From contig NZ_JAMTCO010000006.1 in NCBI RefSeq assembly GCF_024171925.1, forward strand, positions 372,001 through 436,000: DNA of 64,000 nt, written 5' to 3'. Below the pieces are notes generated by a model. It was not told where the DNA came from and searched no databases. It saw only the letters and a list, made by a program, of their open reading frames with translations. Within the stretch, counting starts at the first letter, position 1; each line of letters opens with the position of its first letter. Of the stretch, positions 1 to 10,003 are shown piece after piece. The DNA comes from Actinokineospora diospyrosa (GTDB taxonomy: Bacteria > Actinomycetota > Actinomycetes > Mycobacteriales > Pseudonocardiaceae). The position numbers and the translations under genes are program-made.

Positions 1-3000
1 GCCGCGGCCCAGCCCGCCGGGTCGCGCAGCGACTCGCCCGTGTGCCAGGTGCCGGTGCGGGTGGACACGAACGGCACCGTGGCGTCGGCGAACCGGGTTG
101 AGCGCACGGCGTCGGCGAACACCGGCACCGCGCCGGACATCATCGCCGAGTGGAACGCGTGGCTCACGGTCAGCGCCGTGTGCCGGTGCGCCGTGGCGGC
201 CAGGTACCGCTCCAGCGCCGGACGCGGCCCGGACACCGTGGTGTTGGTGGGCGAGTTGAGTGCCGCCAACTCCACTTCGGGGTGCTCGACCAGCTCCGTC
301 AACACGACCGAAGCGTCGGCGTGCACCACCGCCATCGCGCCGCCCACGGGCTGTGCGGCCATCGCCGCACCGCGGCGCACCGCCAGCTCGATCAGGTCCG
401 CCAGGGTCAACACGCCTGCCGCATGGGCTGCGGCGAGCTCCCCGACGCTGTGACCGGCGACGACATCAGGCACGACTCCCCAGCCCGCCAGCAGGCGAAC
501 CAGCGCGGCCTGCACGGCCACGATCGCGACCTGGGCGTGCTCGGTCCTTGTCAGTTCCTCCTCCGGCGCGGCGAACACGAGATGCCGCAAGTCCTTGCCC
601 AGCAACAGCATCGCCAGGTCTGCGCACTCGTCCAGCGCGGCCCGGAACACCGGCTCGCTGTCGTAGAGCCCGCGCGCCATGCCCGGGTACTGCGAGCCCT
701 GACCGGTGAACAGGAACGCCACCGGCGCCTTCGCGCTCGACCGGACCACCGGCCGGTCCCCACCGCCCACCGCCCGCAGTTGGGTGGCGAGGTCGGCGCG
801 ATCGCCCGCCAAGACCGCCGCCCGGAACCGGTGCTCGGCGCGGCCCGCGTTCGCGGTGTGCGCGAAGTCGACCAGCTCGGTACCCGGGTACCGGTCGAGG
901 TGATCGGCGTAGTGCGAGGCCAGTGCGCGGACCGCGTTCTCGGTCGCGCCGCTGACCCTGACCAGCGTGGTGTCCTGAGTGGACACCTCGCGGGCCGCCT
1001 GGGGTGGCGGCTCCTCCAGCACGACGTGGGCGTTGACGCCACCCATGCCGAACGCGGAGACAGCCGCCCGCCTCAGGGTGTCCGACGTCCACTCGTGCAG
1101 CCGGTCGGCGATGTAGAACGGCGTGTCCTCGAACCGGATGTGGTCGTTCGGCCGGTCCACGTGCAGCGTCGGCGGGATCTGGCCGTGCTCCATCGCCAGC
1201 AGCACCTTCACCAGCCCGGCGAGCCCGGCAGCCGGTTCGAGGTGGCCGATGTTGGACTTCAGCGACCCGATCGCGCAGTACTGGGTGCGATCGGTGTGCT
1301 TGCGCCAAGCCTTGGTCAGGCCCTCGACCTCGATGGGATCACCGAGACCGGTGCCCGTGCCGTGCGCCTCCAGCATCCCGATGGTCTCCGGGTTGACGCC
1401 CGCCCGGGCCAGGGCAGCGGAGATCACGTCGTGCTGCGCCGCGCTGCTGGGCACCGTCAACCCGCTCGTGCGGCCACCGTGGTTGACCGAGGTGCCCTTG
1501 ATGACACCGCGCACCCGGTCCCCGTCGCGCAGGGCAGCCGCCAGCGGCTTCAACACCACCGCCACCACGCCCTCACCGGGGGCGAACCCGTCGGCGCCCG
1601 CGTCGAACGCCCGCGACGCGCCGGTGCGGGAGAACGACCGCAGCCGCGACCCCAGCTGGAAGTAGTGCGGCGACAACGCCAAGTGGACACCGGCGACCAC
1701 GGCCTGCTCGCACTCGCCGTCGTGCAGGCTGCGCACGGCGGTGTGCAGGGCGACCAGCGACGACGAGCACAGGGTGTCGATGGTCATGCTGGGGCCGGTG
1801 AGGTCCAGGAAGTGGCTGACCCGGTTCGCCAGGATGGCGTTGTGGTTGCCCAATCCGGCCGCGGTCTGCACGACGTCACCGACGACCTGGTCGCGGTAGT
1901 GCTGGTAGCTGGCACCCACGAACATCCCGACTGAGCGGCCAGACCGCCCCGAGATGCCCGCGTCCTCCATGGCCCGCCACACGACGCGGAGCAGGTGCCG
2001 CTGCTGGGGGTCGATCCACCGCGCCTCGGCGGGCGCGATGCGGAAGAAGCCCGCGTCGAACCCGGTCAGCTCGTCGACGAACCCGGCGCGGCGCAGGTAA
2101 ACCGTGCCGGGACCGGAGTCCTCGGCGTAGTAGGCGTCCAGGTCCCACCGGGACCGGGGCACCTCGGTGAGGCAGTCCTCGCCGCCGGTCAGCACCCGCC
2201 ACAGCTCCTGCGGGTCGGCGGCGTTCGGGAACACCCCGTCGAAGCCGATCACCGCGATGTCGGTACCGGTGATCTCGGGGTGCTCGGGGGCGGCGGATGC
2301 GGGGTTGGTGAACGCGGGTGTGCCCAGGGGTCGGTCAACGGCGGAGGTCGAGGGCTGGGCGACCTCCGCCACCGAAGGGTCCTGGCCCGCTCCGTTCATT
2401 GCGGGGATCCCGGCGGGCGCAGCAGCTACGTCGGGTACGGCGGTGACGCCGTAGCCCTCGCGCAGTTCGGCGACCAGCGCGTCGACCGTGCCGACCTCCA
2501 GGACCAGGGTGACCGGGATGTCCACGCCGAGCCGGGCGCGCAGGTCCTGCGCCAGCGACACGGCGACCATCGAGTCCAGGCCCTGCTCCTCCAGCGGCCG
2601 GTCCCGCTCCAACGCGGCGGCGTCGGTCTCCAGCGCCGCGGCGACCCACTGCGTCACCGCGGCGGCCAGCGCCCCACCTACCCGGACGACCGGTGCGACC
2701 GGCGGCTGAACGGCGACGACAGGCGCGGGTTGGATCGGTGTCGGTGCCTCGACGCGTTTCCACGTCACCCCACGAGCGATCAGCACCGGCGTGGCCCCGT
2801 CGAAGATCACCAGAGACGCGGTCAGCAGACCCGACCCCTCGCGATCACGGACCGCTTGGACCCGTGCCGTGGCGGGCACAGGACCGAGAACCGACAGCCG
2901 CTGCAACGCGAACGGCACGTGCAGGCCCTGCGCGCCGCAGGCGGCCAACGCGACCTGGAACGCGCCATCGAGCAGCCGGGCGTCCACAATCCCGTTCGCC

Positions 3001-6000
3001 GCGTCGACGTGGATGGTGCCGGTGGCGAACCCGTCCCCGGCGGACAACGCCGTCACGCAGCGGTATCCAGGGCCGTAGGCCAAGCCCGCCTCGGCGAAGT
3101 CCCGGTAGAACCGCGCCAGGTCGACCGATGCGGCCGGGAGTTCGGGGATCGTCGGCACCTCAGCCGACGGCTCCTCGACCCGGGCGTCGCACACCGTTGT
3201 CCCCGCGCTGTCGCGGAAGACGACCGCGTCGCCGTCGATCCGGCCGGTCAGCGAACCGGGGGAGCGGACGGAGTCGCGCAGCGTGAGGTCGCGCAGCCCG
3301 AAGCGGGTCCGTCCGACCAGCTCGGCGACCTTGCCCGGGTACGCCGCACCCGGCAGGGTCGGGATCCCGCGGACCACGTGCTCGACCGCCTCAGCCAGGT
3401 CCGGCCACGTCCGGGTCCGCTCGACCGGCTGCTGCGGCTCGACCACCCGGGGCTCCAGCCACAGGTGCTGCTCCTCGTGCGGCGCCGTGGGGAACCGCAC
3501 CGCCGCACCACGCGGGCGCACCGGCAGGTCACCACCCGCCGCGAAGCCACTCGCGGCCCGCTCCAGCGCCTTCCGGTCGCCAGCGGGTTCGGCGAGGGAT
3601 GGGCGACCATCCCCGGCGACACCCAAGTGCAGGCGAGCGCCGACGACGTCAGCCAGGAACAGCATCAGCTTGTCTTCGAGCTGCTCGGCCGAGTCGACGA
3701 CGCACGCCAGCCGGTGGGCCAGAGGCACCCGCTCCCGGCTCGCCGACGCCAGCGCGGCCAGCGGCGGGCAGTAAGGCGCGCGCAACATCCGGACCAACCG
3801 GTCGGCCAAGGTCCGCAATGCCGGGGCCGACGCGGCGGACAGCACCACCAGGTGCGGTCCGGGCGAGTCGGCGATCGGGCGGTCCGGGGCCGCGGCGAGC
3901 ACGGCGTGCGCGTTGGAGCCGCCGAAGCCGAAGCTGCTCACCCCCGCCACCCGCGGTCCGGTCCACGGCACCAGCCGGTCCGGCACGAACAGCGGCGAGT
4001 CCTCGAAGGCGAACGCCGAGGTCGGCGCGCTCAGGTTCGCCGACGGCGGCACCTGACCCGCCTGCACCGCGAGCACGGCCTTGATCAACCCGGCCACGCC
4101 CGCCGCGGGCTCCAGGTGCCCGACGTTGGTCTTCACCGACCCGACCGGCACCGAACCCGGCGCCGCCCCGGCCAGCGCCGACCGCAGCGCCTCCAACTCG
4201 ATCTGGTCGCCGAGCCGGGTCCCGGTCCCGTGCGCCTCCACGTACCCGATGCCGGAACCGTCGATCCCGGCGACCGTGTGCGCCCGCCGGATGACGGCTT
4301 CCTGGGCGGTCGCGCTGGGGGCGGTCAGGAACCCGCCGCCACCGACGTGGTTGACGGCCGTGCCGCGAACCACAGCGAGCACCGGGTCGTTGGCCGCGAT
4401 CGCGTCACTGAGCCGCTTGAGCACCAGAACACCAGCGCCCTCGCCGCGCACATAACCGTCAGCGGCCTCGTCGAACGCCCGGCACTGGCCCGTGGGGGAG
4501 AGCATGCCGTTGCGGGCGAACGACCGTGTCTTGGTCGGGGTCAGCACCAGGTTCGCCGCGCCCACCACGGCCGCGTCCAGCTCGCCGGTGCGCAGGTGCA
4601 GCGCCGCCATGTGCAGGGCCACCAGGGAAGACGAGCACGCGGTGTCCACCGCGACGCTCGTGCCCGACCAGCCGAACACGTGCGAGAGGCGGTTGGCCAG
4701 CATGGACAGCGCGGTGCCGGTGGCCACGTGCGGGTCGGCCGAGCCGATGCTGCCCGCCACCAACTCGGGGAAGTCGCTGGAGATCGTGCCGACGAACACG
4801 CCGGTCCCCGCGCCGAGCGACCGGGCGTCGTGCCCGGCGCCCTCGAGGGCCTCCGCGGTGACGCTGAGCAGCAGCCGCTGCGCCGGGTCCAGCCTGCGCG
4901 CCTCGCGGGTCGTTAGGCCGAACCGCGCCGGGTCGAACCACTCGACCCGCTCCAGCCAGCCGGTCGGGACCTCGTCCTCGTCGGTCCACAGGTGTGCCCA
5001 GCCGCGGTGGCCCTCGGGGGCGGCACCGACGGAGGACAGGCCCGCGGCCAGGTTCGACCAGAACTCGTCCGGGGTCGCCGCGCCGGGGAACCGGCACGCC
5101 ATCCCGATGATCGCCAGGTCCTGGTCCCGCGGGTCCGGCCGCACCGGTGCGATCACCTCGGTCGCGCACACCGCGACGACCGGCTCCGGTGTGGCGGTCG
5201 CCACGGGTTCGGGCTCGGGTGCTGTGGGCTTGGGCGCTGCCGGTTCGGGAGCTGTGGAGCTGCCGCCGAGGAGGTCGGCCAGCTTGGTGGGCGTGCCGGT
5301 CGCGAACAGGGCGGGTGGGGTGATGTCGATGCCCAACCGCTTGCCCAGCGCGATCGCGGCGACCGGCGCGGACGCCGAGTCCCCGCCCAGGTCGAAGAAG
5401 TTGTCGTGCACGCCGAACTCGCGGTGCCCCAACACCTGCGCGAACACCTCGGCCACCACCGCTGGGAGGTCCACAGTGGATGACTCGGCGACAGGAGGCG
5501 CGGCGGGTACCGGCACCGTTGCGCGCACAGGTACCTGCACAGGCACGGCTGCCTGCTCGGGGATGGCAGCCTGCTGGGGGATTGCGACGGGCTCGGTGCG
5601 CAGCACGGTGTCGCGGGTCGGCACCGGCAGCAGCTTGCGGGCCACCTTCCCGTTGTCGGTCAACGGGAGTGCGGCCAACACGAGGTATGAACCGGGAACC
5701 ATGTACTCGGGCAGCCGGGCCGCGACGAACGCGTCCAGCTCGACCTTGCCCGGTACCCGGTCACCGACCAGGTACGCGGTCAGCCTCGGCTCACCGTTGC
5801 CCTCGAACGGCACCGCGACCACCGCAGCGGCGGCCACGCCGGGGACCTCGGCCAGCACGGACTCGACCTCGCCGGTCTCGACGCGGTTGCCGCGCACCTT
5901 GACCTGACCGTCGATCCGGCCCAGCCACTCGATGGTGCCCTTGTCGTGCGCGCGAACCAGGTCGCCGGTGCGGTAGAGCCGTTGGCCGCCACGGGTCACG

Positions 6001-8699
6001 AACGCCTCGGCCGTGCGGTCCGGCCGGTTGCGATACCCGCGGGCCAGTTGCGCGCCGGACAGGTGCAGCTCACCCTCCACGCACGGGTGCCCGTCGTGGT
6101 CGAGCACGTGCAGGCCGACCCCGGGCAGCGGGGTGCCGAGCGGGAGGAACGACCCCACGGTCTCGACCCGGTGCGCGGTGACCCAGATGGTGGCCTCGGT
6201 CGGCCCGTAGAGGTTCCACAGCGCCGCGCCGGTCGCCAGCCGCCGGGCCAGCGCGGGCGGCAGCGCCTCGCCGCCGGAGCACACCGTCAGACCGGCGTGC
6301 GGGGTCCAGTCCAGGTCCAGCAGCAACCGCCACAGGCTCGGCGTGGCCTGGGCGATCGTCGCCCGCGAGACCAGTTCGACCAGCCGGGCCGGGTCGGCCG
6401 CCTCGGTGCGCGAGGCCAGCACCACGGTCGCGCCCGTGGTGAGCGGGAGCAGCAACTCCATCAGCGAGATGTCGAAGGCGGTGGTGGTGTGCGCCAGGAC
6501 GCGGTCGTCCTCGGTGATCCCGAGCCGCTGCGCCATGCCGACGAGGAAGTTCGCCAGGGCGGCGTGCTGGATCTCCACGCCCTTCGGCTCACCGGTGGAA
6601 CCGCTGGTGAACAGGACGTACGCCAGGTCGTCGCCACCGACGGCAGGCGGGATCGCCAGCGCGGACCCGTCGTCGACGCCGATCTCGGCCGCCCCGAGCG
6701 GTTCGGCGGCGGTCCTGGTGTAGGAATCGGTGAGCACGAGGTCGCACCCCGCCACCGCCGCGTAGCGGGCCAGCCGCTCCGCCGGGAAGCCGGGGTCCAT
6801 CGGGAGCATCGCGGCGCCGACCTTGAGCACGCCCAGCATCGCGGGCAGCAGCTCCGGGCCGCGCTCGGTCAGCACGCCCACCACGGAGTCGCCGTCGATG
6901 CCCTCGTCGTACAGGCGGGTCGCGATCGAGTCCGACCAGGACACGAGCTGCGCGTAGGTGAGGTCACCGCGCGAGGTCTGGACCGCGACCGCGTCCGGCT
7001 GGGCAGCCGCCGCGGCCGCGATCAGGTCCAGCACCGTCGCCGGGACCCGCGGCTCCTCGGCAGCGATCTCGGCCGGTTGCGCGATGGGCTCGGGCTCGGG
7101 CAGTTCGACGACGTGCGTGGTCGTCGGGGCCGTGCCGTGCACCAGGTCGCTCAACGCCAGGTCCTCGATCCGGTCGACCAGGTCGAACACCGCGTCCTGG
7201 GCCATCGCCGTCTCGCGCACGAACAGCGTCGGCGGCAGCCCGGCGCGGCACAGCAGCGCGAACTCGGTGTCGGCGTCGACCGACGCCTCTTCGTCGTCCT
7301 CGCGCTCGAGCACCACGATCCGGGTGAAGGTGGGGCCGTCGGCGCCGTGCGTGCGGCGCAGCAGACCGAGCCTCAGCTCCAGGTCCGTGGCGTAGCCGAG
7401 CTTCCCGGCTGCCTCGCCGAACCGGGCGGGCAGGTCTTCGGGCGCCTCGGCGTCGTACCCCACCGGCACGCGCGGGGAGGCCAGCCCCAGCGTGGCGTCC
7501 GAGCGCGACAGCAGGGTCGAGGTCGTCCAAGAGAAGTCGAACCGCGGCTCGCCCATGTGCTCGGCCAGCACGGCGAGAAACGTCCCGATGAACGCCCGGG
7601 TCTCGTCCTGGTCGGTGGGGACGTACGCGAGCTCGCAGCGGTGGTAGTGCGCGGTCGCGGCGGAGAAGTCCTTGGCGGGCACCGGCGCGGGCCGCAGGTG
7701 GGCCAGCCGCTCGCGCCACCACGGCTCGTGGCGGCGCAACGGGGCCAGCGCGTCCGCGATGGACGCCAGCAGCTCTGGGTCGGCCGCCGGGACCGCCGCG
7801 CCGAGGGTGATGCCCAGCCGCTGGGCTGCGGCCCGACCGGTCAGGGCGGTGCCGTCGACGGCGGTCAGGTCGCTGATCACCAGGTCGGCCGTGGGAGCGG
7901 CCAGCTTCAACGCGGACTCGGTCGACGCGGCGGCCACCAGCCCGGTCGTCGTGCCCTCGCGCGGGATCCGCCGCACCTGCTGGATGAACACCGCGCCGAG
8001 CGGCGTCACCACGGCCGGGATGCCCAGCGGGTTGGGGAAGGACCCGAAGTCCATGGCCTTGCTGATCCGCTCGGCCTCGATGGCGTCGGTGCCCGCGTGG
8101 ATGAGGCCGGGCACCCGGTCGGCGCGCCGGTAGAACCGCCGCTCCCGGTCTGAGGTGTCGACGGGCTCGGGCAGCGTGCCCGCCGCCAGGTGCGGCACCA
8201 GGTCCTCGAACAGCGCGATCCCGACCTCGGCCGCCTCGTAGGTCAGCGACAGCGCCGTGGAGTGCTCGCGCACCGGGAACCAGCGCTCGGCCAGCACCGG
8301 GCCCGCGTCCACCGCGGGCACCATCGCGTGCCAGGTCGCCGCGTGCCGGGCCGCGCCCTCGTAGATCGCCCAGGCCGCGACGTTGCTGCCGCCGTAGCGG
8401 GGCAGCGGGCCGTCGTGGAAGTTGATCGCCGCGACCCGGGGCAGGGCGAGTTCGGCCGCGGTGAGCAGCCGGAAGTTGATGACGCTGACCAGGTAGTCCA
8501 CCGGGTTCCCGGCCAGCAGCGCGGTGAGGTCCGCGGTCGGCGCCAGCACCGGGATGTCCCGCTCGGCCAGCCAGGCCGCGAACACCGGGTCGTCGGTCAG
8601 CACCGCGCGGACCAGCACCCCGGCCTCGACCAGCCGGGCGGTGACCCGCAGCGCCACGCGCGTGCCGCCGAGGACCACACAGTCGACGCTGTCGGTCAT
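1..8699 (-). CDS. Hybrid NRPS-PKS, partial: FT-A-PCP-KS-DH-ACP-KS-AT (C-terminus off the left edge)
   Basis: One open frame of about 2,899 residues starts with ATG at 8699, overlapping the upstream stop by 4 bp (ATGA), and runs off the left edge. Domains in order: Fmt-like formyltransferase (1-~240; INFHDGPLP gives N93 and H95, D131 follows in VPAVDAGP); an unassigned stretch (~240-545); adenylation domain (~555-1030; LFTSGSTGEPKG, NLYGPTE, NGK near the end); PCP (LGGDSAS, ~1103); KS1 (DTACSSSL, C~1355; HGTGT; NVGHLE); DH (HVVRGIPTLP, H~1774; LLDGAFQ, ~1910); ACP (GLDSM, ~2040); KS2 (DTLCSSSL, C~2311); AT (GQGSQ, GHSVGE ~2750, HAFHS ~2847). I read the A-domain code as D-I-M-Q-C-G-L-I-W, close to glycine codes. 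HAFHS points to malonyl-CoA. KS1 is followed by DH with no AT or KR. The likely role is to load glycine, N-formylate it and extend with malonyl units; oxazole formation is inference. Confidence 0.93.
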   Translation of the reverse strand, partial: MTDSVDCVVLGGTRVALRVTARLVEAGVLVRAVLTDDPVFAAWLAERDIPVLAPTADLTALLAGNPVDYLVSVINFRLLTAAELALPRVAAINFHDGPLPRYGGSNVAAWAIYEGAARHAATWHAMVPAVDAGPVLAERWFPVREHSTALSLTYEAAEVGIALFEDLVPHLAAGTLPEPVDTSDRERRFYRRADRVPGLIHAGTDAIEAERISKAMDFGSFPNPLGIPAVVTPLGAVFIQQVRRIPREGTTTGLVAAASTESALKLAAPTADLVISDLTAVDGTALTGRAAAQRLGITLGAAVPAADPELLASIADALAPLRRHEPWWRERLAHLRPAPVPAKDFSAATAHYHRCELAYVPTDQDETRAFIGTFLAVLAEHMGEPRFDFSWTTSTLLSRSDATLGLASPRVPVGYDAEAPEDLPARFGEAAGKLGYATDLELRLGLLRRTHGADGPTFTRIVVLEREDDEEASVDADTEFALLCRAGLPPTLFVRETAMAQDAVFDLVDRIEDLALSDLVHGTAPTTTHVVELPEPEPIAQPAEIAAEEPRVPATVLDLIAAAAAAQPDAVAVQTSRGDLTYAQLVSWSDSIATRLYDEGIDGDSVVGVLTERGPELLPAMLGVLKVGAAMLPMDPGFPAERLARYAAVAGCDLVLTDSYTRTAAEPLGAAEIGVDDGSALAIPPAVGGDDLAYVLFTSGSTGEPKGVEIQHAALANFLVGMAQRLGITEDDRVLAHTTTAFDISLMELLLPLTTGATVVLASRTEAADPARLVELVSRATIAQATPSLWRLLLDLDWTPHAGLTVCSGGEALPPALARRLATGAALWNLYGPTEATIWVTAHRVETVGSFLPLGTPLPGVGLHVLDHDGHPCVEGELHLSGAQLARGYRNRPDRTAEAFVTRGGQRLYRTGDLVRAHDKGTIEWLGRIDGQVKVRGNRVETGEVESVLAEVPGVAAAAVVAVPFEGNGEPRLTAYLVGDRVPGKVELDAFVAARLPEYMVPGSYLVLAALPLTDNGKVARKLLPVPTRDTVLRTEPVAIPQQAAIPEQAAVPVQVPVRATVPVPAAPPVAESSTVDLPAVVAEVFAQVLGHREFGVHDNFFDLGGDSASAPVAAIALGKRLGIDITPPALFATGTPTKLADLLGGSSTAPEPAAPKPTAPEPEPVATATPEPVVAVCATEVIAPVRPDPRDQDLAIIGMACRFPGAATPDEFWSNLAAGLSSVGAAPEGHRGWAHLWTDEDEVPTGWLERVEWFDPARFGLTTREARRLDPAQRLLLSVTAEALEGAGHDARSLGAGTGVFVGTISSDFPELVAGSIGSADPHVATGTALSMLANRLSHVFGWSGTSVAVDTACSSSLVALHMAALHLRTGELDAAVVGAANLVLTPTKTRSFARNGMLSPTGQCRAFDEAADGYVRGEGAGVLVLKRLSDAIAANDPVLAVVRGTAVNHVGGGGFLTAPSATAQEAVIRRAHTVAGIDGSGIGYVEAHGTGTRLGDQIELEALRSALAGAAPGSVPVGSVKTNVGHLEPAAGVAGLIKAVLAVQAGQVPPSANLSAPTSAFAFEDSPLFVPDRLVPWTGPRVAGVSSFGFGGSNAHAVLAAAPDRPIADSPGPHLVVLSAASAPALRTLADRLVRMLRAPYCPPLAALASASRERVPLAHRLACVVDSAEQLEDKLMLFLADVVGARLHLGVAGDGRPSLAEPAGDRKALERAASGFAAGGDLPVRPRGAAVRFPTAPHEEQHLWLEPRVVEPQQPVERTRTWPDLAEAVEHVVRGIPTLPGAAYPGKVAELVGRTRFGLRDLTLRDSVRSPGSLTGRIDGDAVVFRDSAGTTVCDARVEEPSAEVPTIPELPAASVDLARFYRDFAEAGLAYGPGYRCVTALSAGDGFATGTIHVDAANGIVDARLLDGAFQVALAACGAQGLHVPFALQRLSVLGPVPATARVQAVRDREGSGLLTASLVIFDGATPVLIARGVTWKRVEAPTPIQPAPVVAVQPPVAPVVRVGGALAAAVTQWVAAALETDAAALERDRPLEEQGLDSMVAVSLAQDLRARLGVDIPVTLVLEVGTVDALVAELREGYGVTAVPDVAAAPAGIPAMNGAGQDPSVAEVAQPSTSAVDRPLGTPAFTNPASAAPEHPEITGTDIAVIGFDGVFPNAADPQELWRVLTGGEDCLTEVPRSRWDLDAYYAEDSGPGTVYLRRAGFVDELTGFDAGFFRIAPAEARWIDPQQRHLLRVVWRAMEDAGISGRSGRSVGMFVGASYQHYRDQVVGDVVQTAAGLGNHNAILANRVSHFLDLTGPSMTIDTLCSSSLVALHTAVRSLHDGECEQAVVAGVHLALSPHYFQLGSRLRSFSRTGASRAFDAGADGFAPGEGVVAVVLKPLAAALRDGDRVRGVIKGTSVNHGGRTSGLTVPSSAAQHDVISAALARAGVNPETIGMLEAHGTGTGLGDPIEVEGLTKAWRKHTDRTQYCAIGSLKSNIGHLEPAAGLAGLVKVLLAMEHGQIPPTLHVDRPNDHIRFEDTPFYIADRLHEWTSDTLRRAAVSAFGMGGVNAHVVLEEPPPQAAREVSTQDTTLVRVSGATENAVRALASHYADHLDRYPGTELVDFAHTANAGRAEHRFRAAVLAGDRADLATQLRAVGGGDRPVVRSSAKAPVAFLFTGQGSQYPGMARGLYDSEPVFRAALDECADLAMLLLGKDLRHLVFAAPEEELTRTEHAQVAIVAVQAALVRLLAGWGVVPDVVAGHSVGELAAAHAAGVLTLADLIELAVRRGAAMAAQPVGGAMAVVHADASVVLTELVEHPEVELAALNSPTNTTVSGPRPALERYLAATAHRHTALTVSHAFHSAMMSGAVPVFADAVRSTRFADATVPFVSTRTGTWHTGESLRDPAGWAA

Positions 8700-9892
8700 G
8701 ACCGGGCCGCCCCCGTGCCGGTGACGCCCGCCCCGGTCTGCTCCGGCGCGGTCTGGCCCGGTTGGGTCAGCCGGGCCACCCACTCGTCGATCTGGGAGAC
8801 GACTTCCTCGTCGAGCGAGAGCTGCCCCGGCGACCACATCGGGTTCGACAGGCCGCGGTGGGTGCGCTCGCAGAGCTCCCAGTCCTCGTAGTTCGCCTTG
8901 TCCCACAACGCGAACACGGCCTCGTGCGAGAAGTCCGGCTTGGCCGTCTCGCTCGGGTGGAACAGCCAGAAGTGCCGCACCGTGCAGGTGCCGGGGCTCT
9001 CCGGCCAGACCCACTGCATCATCACGTAGTCGGCGGTGAACCCGAACAGCAGGTTCGGCAGGATGGTGATCCAGTTGATCTTGTGCAGGTCGCCCGGCGG
9101 CACCTTGGGCATCGGCGCCCGGTCGCTGCGGCCGGTCATCGACACCGAGTTGTACTTCGACCGGATCACCTGCCAGGCCCCGACGATGTCGCCGCGCAGC
9201 TCGTAGGTGCCCGCGTCGTCGAAGTCGGTGATCTTGTGCAGGTCCTTGTGCGCGGTGGGGAAGTGCAGGCTCTCGTTGACGTTGTGCGCCACCAGCTTCC
9301 AGTTCGAGGCCACCGGGTAGTCCTTGGCCTGCGCGCACACCAGCGACTCCAGGTCGTAGACCTCGGCGAAGCGGCCGAACTCGCCGAGCGCCTCGTCGAG
9401 GTCACCGGCCTCGTCGGAGAAGGCGACGAACACCACACCGAAGCGGACCTCGGTGCGCACCGGGATCAGCCCGTTGTCCTCTTTGGCGAAGAAGTGGTCG
9501 AGGTAGGTCCCGTTGAGGCTCTTGAGCTTGCCGTTGCGGTCGTAGACCCAGCAGTGGTAGATGCACACGATGCTCTGCCGCTTGCCCGCGGGCTCCTCGA
9601 CGAGCTTGTAGCCGCGGTGGCGGCAGTAGTTGTGGTAGGCCTGGATCCCGTTGTCCCCGTTGAGGAGCAGGATCGAGCCGCTGCCGATGTTGAGCGTGGC
9701 GTAGGACCCCTTCTCGGGGAACCGGGACACGTGGTCCACCGGCAGCCACTTCTTGCCGTACACCCGTTCCATCTCCAGCCGGAACTGCTCCTCGCCGGTG
9801 TAGAACGCGTGCGTGCGGCCCCGACCCCCGGTGGCGAAGTACGGGCGGTCCTCGTCCTGCTCGCTGATCAGGTCGAACATGCTGTTGGTCAT
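8696..9892 (-). CDS. Rieske non-haem iron oxygenase (alpha-subunit type)
   Basis: This 398-residue protein has an N-terminal Rieske [2Fe-2S] domain with ligands C90, H92, C110 and H113 (YCRHRG...CIYHCW). A catalytic domain follows with the mononuclear iron motif NVNESLHFPTAHKDLH (E207, H210, H215) and an acidic residue further on (YEDWEL). Proteins of this family use O2 and electrons from a reductase to hydroxylate, desaturate or demethylate small molecules; no reductase gene is visible here. The stop overlaps the ATG of the synthase by 4 bp, so the two are translationally coupled and this is probably a tailoring enzyme of the cluster. A GAGGAG ribosome-binding site lies just upstream of the ATG. 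The substrate cannot be read from sequence. Confidence 0.92.
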   Translation of the reverse strand: MTNSMFDLISEQDEDRPYFATGGRGRTHAFYTGEEQFRLEMERVYGKKWLPVDHVSRFPEKGSYATLNIGSGSILLLNGDNGIQAYHNYCRHRGYKLVEEPAGKRQSIVCIYHCWVYDRNGKLKSLNGTYLDHFFAKEDNGLIPVRTEVRFGVVFVAFSDEAGDLDEALGEFGRFAEVYDLESLVCAQAKDYPVASNWKLVAHNVNESLHFPTAHKDLHKITDFDDAGTYELRGDIVGAWQVIRSKYNSVSMTGRSDRAPMPKVPPGDLHKINWITILPNLLFGFTADYVMMQWVWPESPGTCTVRHFWLFHPSETAKPDFSHEAVFALWDKANYEDWELCERTHRGLSNPMWSPGQLSLDEEVVSQIDEWVARLTQPGQTAPEQTGAGVTGTGAARS

Positions 9893-10003
9893 GTGGCGCT
9901 GGGCTCCTCGTGGCGCTGCGGTCAGGAGGGGGGCGGGAAGGGAGATCGGGCTTGCGGGCGGGTGGGGAAGGAGAGCGGGAAAGGGGGCCGAACGGGCTGC
10001 CGC

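Noticed and set aside
1995-4916. Long plus-strand open frame (973 codons) over the left region
   Set aside because: It is antisense to the in-frame PKS domains; the composition is Arg/Gly/Val-rich with no domain, as expected for the complement of GC-rich genes.
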